Assembly: GCA_030680745.1 (NCBI GenBank)
Contig: JAUXUR010000062.1
Coordinates: 29,208-93,207, forward strand
Origin: Alphaproteobacteria bacterium
GTDB lineage: Bacteria; Pseudomonadota; Alphaproteobacteria; JAUXUR01
Reading direction: 5' to 3'
DNA: 64,000 nucleotides
The translations under genes and the position numbers were made by a program. The stretch's first letter is position 1; each line of letters opens with the position of its first letter. Of the stretch, positions 28,693 to 38,069 are shown piece by piece. Below the pieces are notes generated by a model. It was not told the DNA's origin. It made no database searches and was given only the letters and a program-made list of their open reading frames with translations.

Positions 28693-31600
28693 ATGAAAGT
28701 AAAATTAAACGCCTTATTCATTCTATCAACTATCCTTTTAATGGGACCTTTATATGCCACTAAAAATGGAGAAGACAATAATTTAGGCAAAAGGGGAAAT
28801 CCAGAAGAACAAGAGGATGGAAACATCATAAAAAAAAGAAAATTAACAAAACTTGAAACTGAGCAACAAAGCAACTACCCAGAAACACTTAGCTGGGAAG
28901 ATTTAATTAAAGCACTTCCAAACAGAAATTCAGTATATTTAGATTTTATTAGAAATGAAATAAAAGATGATGTTGAAAAAACAGATTTTCTTAATGCTTT
29001 TAAAAAACTTTATTGCAAAAATATAACTCTTAGTCAAAACAGCAATCTATTAGTCTCATTAGCAAAATATTTCAAAAATTTATATCGCAAAAATATCGAC
29101 AACGATATGAACTTAATTGATATTATATTTAAATCATTTTCACCCACACACAAAGGAAACAAAAACACTATTACAAGCATGACTAAAATTCTAACAAAAG
29201 ATTTAAAAAAAGATAAGATCGCTTTAATTAACACCATCATTGATCAATTAATACAAGAAGGTAAATCAAACGATTTTATATCGACGGTACTTTCATATGC
29301 AATCAATTTAAATAAAAAAAAATTCACAGAAGAAAGAATTCGTCAATATATTAATGAGTACAATCAGATCTATTCTCATCAAGAAAACAACATAATTATC
29401 AATAACACATTACTGCAATCAGAGATTATTTTTTCAACATCATATAAAAATCTTACTGAAAATAATAAAATGTTTTTTCAAAATTTACCCTCTGATTTAA
29501 AAAATTCTCTTAAAAAAGCATTACACATAAACAAAGATAAAGACGAAAATATTTTTTTAGAAGAATTCAACGCATTTTATACAAAATGTCCACAACTATT
29601 CGAACTTAATGATGAATATAATATCGCTTATTTTAAAAAATCAAGTTTTTATGGCATGGCTGATCATGAACTTAACCAAATTTCAACACATTACATCCCC
29701 TTATTTAAAGAAAAATTTGGTGATTCTTGGCAAAAAACACTCATATTATGCAAGCAATTATCCTTTGTAAAAATAAAATTTCTCTGTAAAATTCTTTCAT
29801 CCATAGAAAATCCCAGTAAGAATACACAAGAAAGATTCCGTGCATTCATGAATCAATGCATAGATATTGATACACTTGAAAACCAGTTTAATCTATTCAT
29901 AGATTCATTAGAAATAAACAATAACAACATCATAGATTTAGATGAAATAGAACAATTTTCATTTATTAGTAACATTAAAAACAATTTTTCAAACTTAACC
30001 AACGAAGATATTTGTACGATCCCATTGCAAATATTATACAATATTAATCCAATCACGTTAAATTCAAGTCCAGTAACTTATAGAGATTTTTTAAAAAAAG
30101 AAGGAACCTTATTAAACAACGTTTTTCATCTATTTGACAAAAAGACTAATTTACAATGCGTTCACAAAGCATTAGAAAACATATCTTCATTGTTACTTAC
30201 ATTAATGGATCGTGCTAAAAACAAAAATGAGTCCAACGAAGCCATTAAAGCATTAGAAAATTTAAGACATTTACACCGTAAAATACAAGCCATACATTCT
30301 ATCAATGCCTTACAAGATAATCATCTCAAAAACTTGCTTAGAAACTATTTTCCAAATCACTCAGATACATTCATCGAAAACATTCCTAAACTCATTTTTT
30401 ACCACATCACAAATGCACATATTGATATCGGCGTTTTATTATCAGATATATTTCATAAGCAATTAACATTTATTGCACATCCTGATAGATATCAAAATTT
30501 AAATGAAATTGAACGTAACAAACTAAATGATATTTTTCATTATTTTTCACCCTGCCTTGAAACTGAGCCAGATCTATTAAGATCTTCTCAACGCATAAAA
30601 ATGGGTAACAATGATATTTATTATGAGCTTATAGACATAAGACGCAGCTTAAATCAAATTATTGCACGACTCAATGGAGTGGACATAAACTATAATGATC
30701 GACAATCCCTTCATACTAAAGAAACTCATAAAGTAGTCGACGATATGATTCAAGAAATTTATAAAAAATTTCCTTTAAATGAATACAAAATTAATCTTGA
30801 TAGAGCTAAAAGATTTTATAATCCAGACGGAACACTAAATAAAGATAAAACAGATATTGCTATTAACTTCAAAATAGACTTTGTTTTCGATTTATTTATT
30901 CCTGAATCTGATATCAAAAAATTTGAGCACTTTCTTTTTAAAACCCTAGAAATACCCACGTCAGATATGGCAAATTTTGATGATCTGTTAGATCAATTTT
31001 CAAATAATCTGGACGTCCTTATAGATAGATTAAATTCTTGTCCAAAAGAAATTAAATTACATGATGAGTTTGCTTCTTTTTTAGAGCATTATTTTGACGA
31101 ACTTAAAAATAATCCTGAAATGACACCTGAAGAAAAAGATATATCTTTCAGAGAAATATTTAACAAAGCATGCGTTCATTTACATGAAACCAAAAGATTT
31201 TCTGAAAACAATCCTATTCTTTCATCCGCAGAGATTACAGAATATATAGATTCTTTTTTGTGTTATCACGCAAAACAACTAATATTAAAAATTATACGAT
31301 CTGTATCCAAACCTAATGAAGAGTTTTTACAACCCCAAAAAGGTGTTTATACTCAAGGTTTATTTGCTCTTTTACTCAGAACAATTTTAAATATTCACGC
31401 AACAACGCCAAACGAAAATGATTTAGAAGATAAGTTTCTAACCTTAAGAAACAATTTAGCCTATTCAAATTTTGAATACGTAGATGTTTTTGCCGGCAAA
31501 CAAGATGATAACGGCAATATAATAAGCTTCAAAAGAGCCCTCGAAGGTGGGCAAGCATGTGAATATGGCAGATCCTATAACATGCTTGAACAATTTCTTA

Positions 31601-31899
31601 ATGTGTTAAATATTGATGAAACAACTAAAGTAGATATCACTAATTTCTTACAGATTGTTCTAGAATTAGCACAACAAGAGGTAGAACATGCAAACATGCA
31701 AACCAACCTAAATACAAATCAGCGACGCGATCTTATTAAAGATAACATTATTCTTAAATTAAGAAATGCAGCCCAATATACGCAAGATTTTTGGACAATT
31801 ATCGATAATCCATTAGAAAAAATAGATGATTTTGTGGAGGGACTTCGTGAACATTATGAAAATGATGATGACGAAATAATAATAGAGGAAGAAAAATAA
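28693..31899 (+). CDS. Giant secreted protein with basic N-terminal cluster, paralogue 2
   Basis: This 1068-residue protein starts at ATG after AGGAAAT. The signal peptide (1-22, ending YA) is followed by an acidic linker with GKR (32-34) and KKRK (47-50). It is co-linear with the preceding protein over nearly the full length (KKRKL(S/T)(R/K)LE, NYPE, DFLNAFKK, SIENPS, FRE(I/L)FNKAC, ILNIHATTPN, FLTLRNNLAY), so the pair arose by tandem duplication. A segment near the C-terminus has CEYGRSYNMLEQFLN where the paralogue has CTFGQTYNIIEQFLN. It ends DDDEIIIEEE. Function unknown. Confidence 0.8.
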   Translation: MKVKLNALFILSTILLMGPLYATKNGEDNNLGKRGNPEEQEDGNIIKKRKLTKLETEQQSNYPETLSWEDLIKALPNRNSVYLDFIRNEIKDDVEKTDFLNAFKKLYCKNITLSQNSNLLVSLAKYFKNLYRKNIDNDMNLIDIIFKSFSPTHKGNKNTITSMTKILTKDLKKDKIALINTIIDQLIQEGKSNDFISTVLSYAINLNKKKFTEERIRQYINEYNQIYSHQENNIIINNTLLQSEIIFSTSYKNLTENNKMFFQNLPSDLKNSLKKALHINKDKDENIFLEEFNAFYTKCPQLFELNDEYNIAYFKKSSFYGMADHELNQISTHYIPLFKEKFGDSWQKTLILCKQLSFVKIKFLCKILSSIENPSKNTQERFRAFMNQCIDIDTLENQFNLFIDSLEINNNNIIDLDEIEQFSFISNIKNNFSNLTNEDICTIPLQILYNINPITLNSSPVTYRDFLKKEGTLLNNVFHLFDKKTNLQCVHKALENISSLLLTLMDRAKNKNESNEAIKALENLRHLHRKIQAIHSINALQDNHLKNLLRNYFPNHSDTFIENIPKLIFYHITNAHIDIGVLLSDIFHKQLTFIAHPDRYQNLNEIERNKLNDIFHYFSPCLETEPDLLRSSQRIKMGNNDIYYELIDIRRSLNQIIARLNGVDINYNDRQSLHTKETHKVVDDMIQEIYKKFPLNEYKINLDRAKRFYNPDGTLNKDKTDIAINFKIDFVFDLFIPESDIKKFEHFLFKTLEIPTSDMANFDDLLDQFSNNLDVLIDRLNSCPKEIKLHDEFASFLEHYFDELKNNPEMTPEEKDISFREIFNKACVHLHETKRFSENNPILSSAEITEYIDSFLCYHAKQLILKIIRSVSKPNEEFLQPQKGVYTQGLFALLLRTILNIHATTPNENDLEDKFLTLRNNLAYSNFEYVDVFAGKQDDNGNIISFKRALEGGQACEYGRSYNMLEQFLNVLNIDETTKVDITNFLQIVLELAQQEVEHANMQTNLNTNQRRDLIKDNIILKLRNAAQYTQDFWTIIDNPLEKIDDFVEGLREHYENDDDEIIIEEEK

Positions 31900-31925
31900 A
31901 CACAATTTGATTTAGGATTACATCT

Positions 31926-31960
31926 ACCTACGTGTCGTATAAAAATTGCGTCACGTAGGT
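31926..31960 (+). terminator. Hairpin after the second giant secreted protein gene
   Basis: A perfect 9-bp stem ACCTACGTG / CACGTAGGT with a 17-base loop begins 27 bp after the stop. It lacks a T run; it probably acts as a weak terminator or mRNA 3' end. Confidence 0.5.
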
Positions 31961-32073
31961 GATCTAGTAAATCCCCAACACGCCTACTATTTATAAAAAA
32001 TAGTTTGAAAAATATTCAAATTTATTTTACAAAAGGAACAATAAAATAATAAAACACCACCAGGGATTCTTAA

Positions 32074-33018
32074 ATGAAAAAAATAATATTTTTTATTTCT
32101 ACGATTATTTTTTCTTCAAATTTTTCTATGTCGCATTTACCTGGCGAGCAATCTAACGATACAGATCCAAATTCCAATCAAGAAATTATTGATATTCAAT
32201 CAACTGATTCAAATAGCGATGATTCTTATGAGTGCGAAAGCGATGATCCAGATGATCCTAATGATCCTGATTACGAATTCAAATCCTTTGTTAAAAGCAT
32301 AAAACAAATTGAATTCCTATCACAAGATACAAAAAAATCCTTATTATGCTTTAAAATTGGACAAGGAGAAAAAGATCAACTCGCTTATTTAACAAAAGAA
32401 CTTGGCATAAGCATTAATACAGTTGATGACGATGGTAATTCCTGCCTTCATACTTTCGCAACCTGTCTAATAGGCTGCAAAGATTTAAGAATAATTGAAC
32501 AAACACTAGCACTTAATATTGATCCTAATATACAAAATAAAAAAGGTAATACAGCAATTTTACACTATTTTTCTGATAAAGAATTTAAACCAAGCAAGCA
32601 GGAAATAGAATTATTCTCTTTACTTATAAAAAACAAAGCAGATCTACATTTAAAAAACAAAAAAGGAGACGATGCATTCACTATTTTGTTTTCAAAAAAA
32701 CACTATTTTAGTGATGATCGCATAAATTTAATTAACTATTTGCTTAATCATGGATTTTTCATTAATGAAAGAAATGGAAAAGGCAAGACTCTTTTGCATA
32801 AATTGTGCAAAAACTCTTGTAATTACAATAAATACTTTGAATTCATCAAAATGCTTGTTGACGAAAAAAACGCAGATGTTAACGCAATAGACGGCAATGG
32901 AAAAACACCACTTTATTATACTTACGATAAAGATATTGCTAGATACCTCATCAGCAAAGGTGCTGATGCAGATTCTCTTAATCGAAACGGTCAAAAGTGG
33001 AGCGACATTCTTAACTAA
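32074..33018 (+). CDS. Secreted ankyrin-repeat protein
   Basis: This 314-residue protein has a signal peptide (about 1-19), then a strongly acidic low-complexity stretch (residues of about 40-65, rich in D, S, P). About five ankyrin repeats follow from residue 115, recognisable by NTVDDDGNSCLHTFA, DPNIQNKKGNTAILHYF, NERNGKGKTLLHKLC, DVNAIDGNGKTPLYYT and ADADSLNRNGQ. Ankyrin arrays mediate protein binding and are enriched in secreted proteins of intracellular bacteria. It stands next to the giant secreted pair in the same direction, forming a cluster of exported proteins. Confidence 0.85.
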   Translation: MKKIIFFISTIIFSSNFSMSHLPGEQSNDTDPNSNQEIIDIQSTDSNSDDSYECESDDPDDPNDPDYEFKSFVKSIKQIEFLSQDTKKSLLCFKIGQGEKDQLAYLTKELGISINTVDDDGNSCLHTFATCLIGCKDLRIIEQTLALNIDPNIQNKKGNTAILHYFSDKEFKPSKQEIELFSLLIKNKADLHLKNKKGDDAFTILFSKKHYFSDDRINLINYLLNHGFFINERNGKGKTLLHKLCKNSCNYNKYFEFIKMLVDEKNADVNAIDGNGKTPLYYTYDKDIARYLISKGADADSLNRNGQKWSDILN

Positions 33019-33124
33019 ATTCCATAAAACCATCACAAACGCCTACCCCCTTTATAAACTCTTCTGCCCTTTGCTGTCTTATGTTATAGTCTCTATACTC
33101 ATATAAACAAATTACGAGATTTCG

Positions 33125-36100
33125 ATGTTCCTCAAAGAAGCTGATCTACCTTTATCCCCTTATTTCAATGAATTCGCGCGTCTCTATCGCATCGACGAAT
33201 CAGATATTGTTGAAGAGCTTCTTCGAAAAACCACCCAAACACCCGAACAGCATCAAAACACACAAAAACGTGCTGCACATTTTGTCGAAGCTGCACGCAA
33301 AGCACGTGAAGGCAAATCAGGCATCGATGCTTTTTTATCCGAATATTCTCTATCAAGCCAAGAAGGCGCTGTTTTAATGTGTCTTGCCGAATCATTGCTT
33401 CGAATTCCTGATACTGACACCGCTGAAAAACTTATTCGCGACAAATTATCCACTGCCAATTGGGATTTGCATCGAGGTAAAAGCGATTCAACTTTTGTGA
33501 ATTTTTCGACATGGGCCCTCATGTTTTCAGGCAAGGTGCTTAATCTCACCGAAAATGTAAACGCCAATCCTTGGTCAATTTTTAAAAAACTTATCGGTAA
33601 AACAGGCGAACCTGTTATCAGAACCGCTTTATATCGTGGCGTACGCATTATGGGCAAACAATTTGTCATGGGCGAAACAATTGAATCTGCTGTTAAACGC
33701 GCACAACCGAACGAAAAAATTGGCTATCGTTATTCCTACGATATGTTGGGCGAATCCGCCAAAACGATGAAAGATGCTGAACGTTACTTTAATTCTTACA
33801 CAATGGCGATTGAAGCAATCCAAAAAGCATCAGCGGGCAAAGGTATTTTTGAAGGCCCTGGTCTTTCTGTTAAATTATCAGCACTCCACCCGCGTTATGA
33901 ATTCGCACAACGCGATAGGTCTTTAAAAGAAATTTTTCCAAAATTGCTTCAACTTGCGCAAAATGCAAAAGCAGGGAATATTGGCCTTACGATTGATGCT
34001 GAAGAAGCAGATCGTCTTGAATTATCCCTTGAACTTATTAATATGGTGTCAGCCCATCCAAGCTTAAAAGATTGGGATGGATTAGGACTCGCCGTCCAAG
34101 CCTATCAAAAACGTGCAGGTGCCGTTCTTGATTATTTAAGCGAATGTGCTGAAAAACATCATCGACGTTTCATGGTGAGACTTGTTAAAGGCGCTTATTG
34201 GGATGCTGAAATTAAACGTGCGCAAGAACGTGGCTTTGAATCCTATCCTGTCTTTACACGCAAATCATCGACGGATCTTTCCTATTTTCATTGCGCTCAA
34301 AAATTATTAAGCAATAACAAATACTTTTACCCGCAATTTGCGACTCATAATGCACAAACGGCTGCATGGATTATTGAACATGCCAAAAATAATAAAAATT
34401 TCGAATTCCAACGTTTGCATGGCATGGGTGAGGAATTATACGATGAAATCGTTCCAGCTCAAAAATTAGGCATTCCTTGCCGTGTTTACGCGCCCGTGGG
34501 CGGTTATGAAGAATTATTATCCTATCTTGTGAGACGCCTGCTTGAAAATGGCGCCAACACGTCTTTCGTTAATCGCTTGGCTGATGAAACAACCCCTATT
34601 GATCAAATCATCCAAGATCCCATTGAACGCACCAAAAAGCTTATTTCTTATCCGCATCCGCATTTACCTATTCCCCATAATATTTATCCAGATCGTTCCA
34701 ATTCAAAAGGATTCGATATATCTGACCCTCAAGTACTTATGGATCTTTCGACCCAAATCAAAAATATTGATTACCATTGGGAATGCAAACCTATTATTGG
34801 TGATATTGCAATCAATATAGATGAATGCCGTAAAGAAGGACGTTTTAACCCCACCAATACGCAAGAAAAAATTGGCGTTGTGTATAATGCTGGCACTGAA
34901 CTTGCTGAAAAAGCAATTGATCTCGCCAATGCACATTATGAAGATTGGGATAGATTAGGCGGCCAAAAACGCTGCGACATTCTTCAAAAAGCAGCTGATC
35001 TTATTGAAGAAAATGCACCCTCTTTTATAGCTTATTGCATTAAAGAAGGTGGTAAAACACTTAATGATGCAATCGCTGAAATCAGGGAAGCTGCAGATTT
35101 TTGCAGATATTATGGTTTGCTCGCCAAAAAACATTTTGAAACACCATTGAATCTTCAAGGCGTTACTGGTGAAACAAATCATTTATCGCTTCATGGTCGT
35201 GGTGCTTTTTTATGTATTAGCCCTTGGAACTTCCCACTTGCGATTTTTGCAGGACAAATAGCAGCATCGCTCGCCTCTGGTAATGCTGTGCTTGCTAAAC
35301 CTGCGCAACAAACGCCCCTTATCGCCCATCTTGCAGTCACTTTATTCCACCAAGCAGGCGTTCCCAAAGAAGTGCTTCATTTAGTGCCTGGTAAAGGCAG
35401 CGAAATCGGTCAATTCCTCATTGCACATCCAAAAATTGCAGGTGTTGCTTTCACAGGATCAACCGAAACCGCTTGGCATATTAACCAAACCCTTGCTCAA
35501 AAACGAGGGCCAATCGTTCCCTTCATCGCTGAAACAGGTGGTCAAAACGTCATGATCGTTGATTCCTCTGCCTTGCCTGAACAAGTCGTCAGCGACATGA
35601 TTGCATCTTCTTTCCAAAGTGCGGGACAACGTTGCTCTGCGTTACGCGTGGCTTTTGTTCAAGACGATATTGCCGATAAAGTCATCGATATGCTTAAAGG
35701 TGCTATGGATGAATTGGATATTGGTGACACACGTCATCTTAAAACGGATATTGGTCCTGTCATTGATGCGAGCGCTCAAAAAACGCTTTTAGAACACGCC
35801 GAAAAAATGACTCAAACAGCCAAACTTATTCATAAAGCAACATTGTCACCTGATTGTGCTAAGGGCCATTTTGTAGAACCACATGCTTTTGAAATTTCAC
35901 ATCTTTCTGTATTAGAAAAAGAAGTTTTTGGCCCGATTTTACATATCATTCGTTTTAAAAGCGACCAATTGCCCGCAATTGTTGAATCCATCAATAAAAC
36001 GGGTTATGGCTTAACGCTTGGTATTCAAACACGCATTCAAACGACCATGGATTACATCCGTGATCATGCAAAAGTTGGCAATATGTATGTCAACCGCAAT

Positions 36101-36277
36101 ATGATTGGTGCTGTTGTTGGCGTTCAACCCTTTGGCGGTGAAGGTCTTTCAGGCACAGGCCCTAAAGCTGGCGGCCCACATGCGTTATTCCGTCATGCAA
36201 TTGAACGTACTTACACTGTTAATACAACAGCGATCGGCGGCAATACAAGTTTGGTAACGATGAACGAAGACGATTAG
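33125..36277 (+). CDS. putA: Bifunctional proline dehydrogenase / delta-1-pyrroline-5-carboxylate dehydrogenase
   Basis: This 1050-residue protein oxidises proline to glutamate in two steps. The N-terminal FAD proline dehydrogenase part (about residues 150-480) shows GPGLSVKLSALHPRYEF, RLVKGAYWDAEIKRAQ, FATHNAQTAAWI and LVRRLLENGANTSF. The C-terminal aldehyde dehydrogenase (about residues 560-1040) has SPWNFPLAIF, VAFTGSTETA, the Glu motif FIAETGGQN and the catalytic Cys in QSAGQRCSALR. The ribbon-helix-helix repressor domain found in enterobacterial PutA is absent, so it is not self-regulating. It yields NADH and quinol for the respiratory chain. The glycosidase gene starts 3 bp after the stop codon. 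Confidence 0.96.
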   Translation: MFLKEADLPLSPYFNEFARLYRIDESDIVEELLRKTTQTPEQHQNTQKRAAHFVEAARKAREGKSGIDAFLSEYSLSSQEGAVLMCLAESLLRIPDTDTAEKLIRDKLSTANWDLHRGKSDSTFVNFSTWALMFSGKVLNLTENVNANPWSIFKKLIGKTGEPVIRTALYRGVRIMGKQFVMGETIESAVKRAQPNEKIGYRYSYDMLGESAKTMKDAERYFNSYTMAIEAIQKASAGKGIFEGPGLSVKLSALHPRYEFAQRDRSLKEIFPKLLQLAQNAKAGNIGLTIDAEEADRLELSLELINMVSAHPSLKDWDGLGLAVQAYQKRAGAVLDYLSECAEKHHRRFMVRLVKGAYWDAEIKRAQERGFESYPVFTRKSSTDLSYFHCAQKLLSNNKYFYPQFATHNAQTAAWIIEHAKNNKNFEFQRLHGMGEELYDEIVPAQKLGIPCRVYAPVGGYEELLSYLVRRLLENGANTSFVNRLADETTPIDQIIQDPIERTKKLISYPHPHLPIPHNIYPDRSNSKGFDISDPQVLMDLSTQIKNIDYHWECKPIIGDIAINIDECRKEGRFNPTNTQEKIGVVYNAGTELAEKAIDLANAHYEDWDRLGGQKRCDILQKAADLIEENAPSFIAYCIKEGGKTLNDAIAEIREAADFCRYYGLLAKKHFETPLNLQGVTGETNHLSLHGRGAFLCISPWNFPLAIFAGQIAASLASGNAVLAKPAQQTPLIAHLAVTLFHQAGVPKEVLHLVPGKGSEIGQFLIAHPKIAGVAFTGSTETAWHINQTLAQKRGPIVPFIAETGGQNVMIVDSSALPEQVVSDMIASSFQSAGQRCSALRVAFVQDDIADKVIDMLKGAMDELDIGDTRHLKTDIGPVIDASAQKTLLEHAEKMTQTAKLIHKATLSPDCAKGHFVEPHAFEISHLSVLEKEVFGPILHIIRFKSDQLPAIVESINKTGYGLTLGIQTRIQTTMDYIRDHAKVGNMYVNRNMIGAVVGVQPFGGEGLSGTGPKAGGPHALFRHAIERTYTVNTTAIGGNTSLVTMNEDD

Positions 36278-36280
36278 CAA

Positions 36281-37213
36281 ATGAAAAAAAAACTAATCAA
36301 AACTTTTCTTATCTATATGCCACTCATATTGATGACAACATTCACGCATGCACATCAATATGAAAAGCGAACATTTGATAAGCATATCATTCATGTTGTT
36401 ACAATTAATCCTAAAGAATATGACATTCAAATCGTTAAATCGAATGATGGGGCCATAGGACGGGAAACCGTCCCTTCAATGGCAAAACGATCTAAAGCAT
36501 CCATTGCAATTAATGCTGGTTTTTTTGACATTGGTCATAACATGGATGGCAAAGCAAGCGGTACTTTAATTATTAACGGCAAAAAATATGGGCTCAAAAA
36601 CCGTATACAACCCCTTTTAGTCATTAATGCTCAAAAATTATCTATAACAGAAGCAAATCCAACGCATTATCCATCAACAAACCATTCAATGGTGTCAGGC
36701 ATTCCGTGCCTGATCCAGAATAATCATATAAAACAAAATCTTCATCAAAAAACAAGCGATTTTTATAAACAAAATCATGCACGTACGGCAATCGGCACAA
36801 AATCTGATGGCACAATTGTAATTATTGTCGCAGAACATCATTATCAAAAAGATTTAACCAGCATTACAATGGGCGAAATACAATCTCTCCTCAACGAAAA
36901 AGGTGCCTTCTTAACTGAAAAATATCACCATAAAAATCTTGGTGACCTTACACTTACAGAACTAAAAGAAACCATAAAAGAATTATACAAAACGACTCAT
37001 GGAGTCGAAGGTTTTACTATTTTAGAACTTGCCAAATTCATGCAAGATTTGGGATGCCAAAATGCCCTAAATTTAGATGGTGGCGGCTCATCTACTTTAT
37101 GGATTGACGACAAAGTTATCAATCAAACGATTGGTGATACAGATGAAGAGAATGGCGTAGAAACTGTACGCCCTGTTTCAGATGCAATCGTTTTTATAAA
37201 AAAAATAAAATAA
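36281..37213 (+). CDS. Secreted phosphodiester glycosidase (NAGPA) family protein
   Basis: This 310-residue protein has a signal peptide (about 1-25, ending HA). Motifs of the NAGPA/DUF2233 family are visible: IAINAGFFD, ARTAIGTKSDGTIVI, FTILELAKFMQDLGCQNAL and NLDGGGSSTLWI. Relatives remove N-acetylglucosamine from phosphodiester-linked sugars or act on exopolysaccharides; the substrate here is unknown. It follows putA by 3 bp and is probably co-transcribed, though no functional link is obvious. Confidence 0.85.
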   Translation: MKKKLIKTFLIYMPLILMTTFTHAHQYEKRTFDKHIIHVVTINPKEYDIQIVKSNDGAIGRETVPSMAKRSKASIAINAGFFDIGHNMDGKASGTLIINGKKYGLKNRIQPLLVINAQKLSITEANPTHYPSTNHSMVSGIPCLIQNNHIKQNLHQKTSDFYKQNHARTAIGTKSDGTIVIIVAEHHYQKDLTSITMGEIQSLLNEKGAFLTEKYHHKNLGDLTLTELKETIKELYKTTHGVEGFTILELAKFMQDLGCQNALNLDGGGSSTLWIDDKVINQTIGDTDEENGVETVRPVSDAIVFIKKIK

Positions 37214-37251
37214 CTACAGATCTACCCAGCAAATATACAGAATTTAAAAAT

Positions 37252-37281
37252 TTGACATTACTAAATACGTACCTATATAGT
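37252..37281 (+). promoter_or_regulatory. Promoter and likely autoregulatory operator of yefM-yoeB
   Basis: -35 TTGACA (37252-37257) and -10 TATAGT (37276-37281) are separated by 18 bp. Two direct copies of TATATAGTA, 11 bp apart, overlap and follow the -10, with AGTACAT between them resembling the palindromic core bound by YefM-type antitoxins. Binding is inferred. Confidence 0.6.
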
Positions 37282-37309
37282 ACATATATAGTAACGAAAG
37301 GATTATATT

Positions 37310-37564
37310 ATGGACGCAACTACTTATACACAAGCGCGTAAAAATTTTGCGGCCGTCATGGATCGTGTTTGTGATGATCATGCCCCCATCATTATCACGC
37401 GACAAAACGAAAGGCCTGTTGTAATGATTTCACTTGAAGATTACAACGCTATCGAGGAAACGTTGTATCTTATTAGATCTCCTAAAAACGCTTCTAGACT
37501 TGCTAAAGCCTTGCAAGAACTTGAGGCTAACAAATTAAAAAAACATGATTTAATCGAGATCTAG
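37310..37564 (+). CDS. yefM: YefM/Phd-family antitoxin
   Basis: This 84-residue protein begins DATTYTQARKNFAAVMD, then has PIIITRQNERPVVMISLEDY, the standard YefM DNA-binding N-terminal fold. The C-terminal half (SRLAKALQELEANK) is the toxin-wrapping tail. It neutralises YoeB and represses the operon with it. The toxin gene starts on the base after its stop codon, and direct repeats lie over the promoter. Confidence 0.95.
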   Translation: MDATTYTQARKNFAAVMDRVCDDHAPIIITRQNERPVVMISLEDYNAIEETLYLIRSPKNASRLAKALQELEANKLKKHDLIEI

Positions 37565-37819
37565 ATGAACCTATTATTTCTAGAAGATGCATTAGAAGAT
37601 TACCAATATTGGCTTCAAACGGACAAAACGACGCTCAAAAAAATTAACCAGCTCATCAAAGAATGTATACGCACACCCTATAGTGGTGTCGGCAAACCAG
37701 AGCCATTAAAATTTGATTTATCCGGCACGTGGTCAAGAAGAATTAACCAAGAACACCGATTAATTTATAAAATAGAAGATAACAACCTTATTATTCTGCA
37801 ATGTCGATATCATTACTAA
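37565..37819 (+). CDS. yoeB: YoeB/Txe-family mRNA-cleaving toxin
   Basis: This 84-residue protein reads DALEDYQYWLQTDKTTLKKI, GKPEPLKFDLSGTWSRRI and EHRLIYKIEDN, ending CRYHY. Those are the RNase fold and catalytic residues (E in the EHR motif, R and the terminal HY) of YoeB, a ribosome-dependent mRNA interferase. All catalytic positions I can read are intact, so the pair looks functional. The gene is directly coupled to yefM. Confidence 0.95.
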   Translation: MNLLFLEDALEDYQYWLQTDKTTLKKINQLIKECIRTPYSGVGKPEPLKFDLSGTWSRRINQEHRLIYKIEDNNLIILQCRYHY

Positions 37820-38069
37820 TCCTTAATGAAATTAATTTTATTTTCTTGACTGCTTTGCTTGAAATCAAACCATAATATTCCCATCTACACAAAAGGAACG
37901 ATAAAAGCTTTCATTAAAGACAAAATTTCCTTTTTGAAAATGCGGGATTTAGTGGTAAATATCCATTACACACCAAATAAGATGTGTTAAACTATAGTCG
38001 ATCGCACCTAAAAACCTTACGTTTTTATAAAAAATATGCTGTATAGCCACAAAATTAAGTAGGAACAAG
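37820..38069. other. Intergenic region before rseP
   Basis: These 250 bp hold no recognised gene. ACTATAGTCGATCG near 37992 resembles the tip of a family A arm but no partner arm is seen. The ribosome site for rseP is AGTAGGAAC. Confidence 0.3.
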
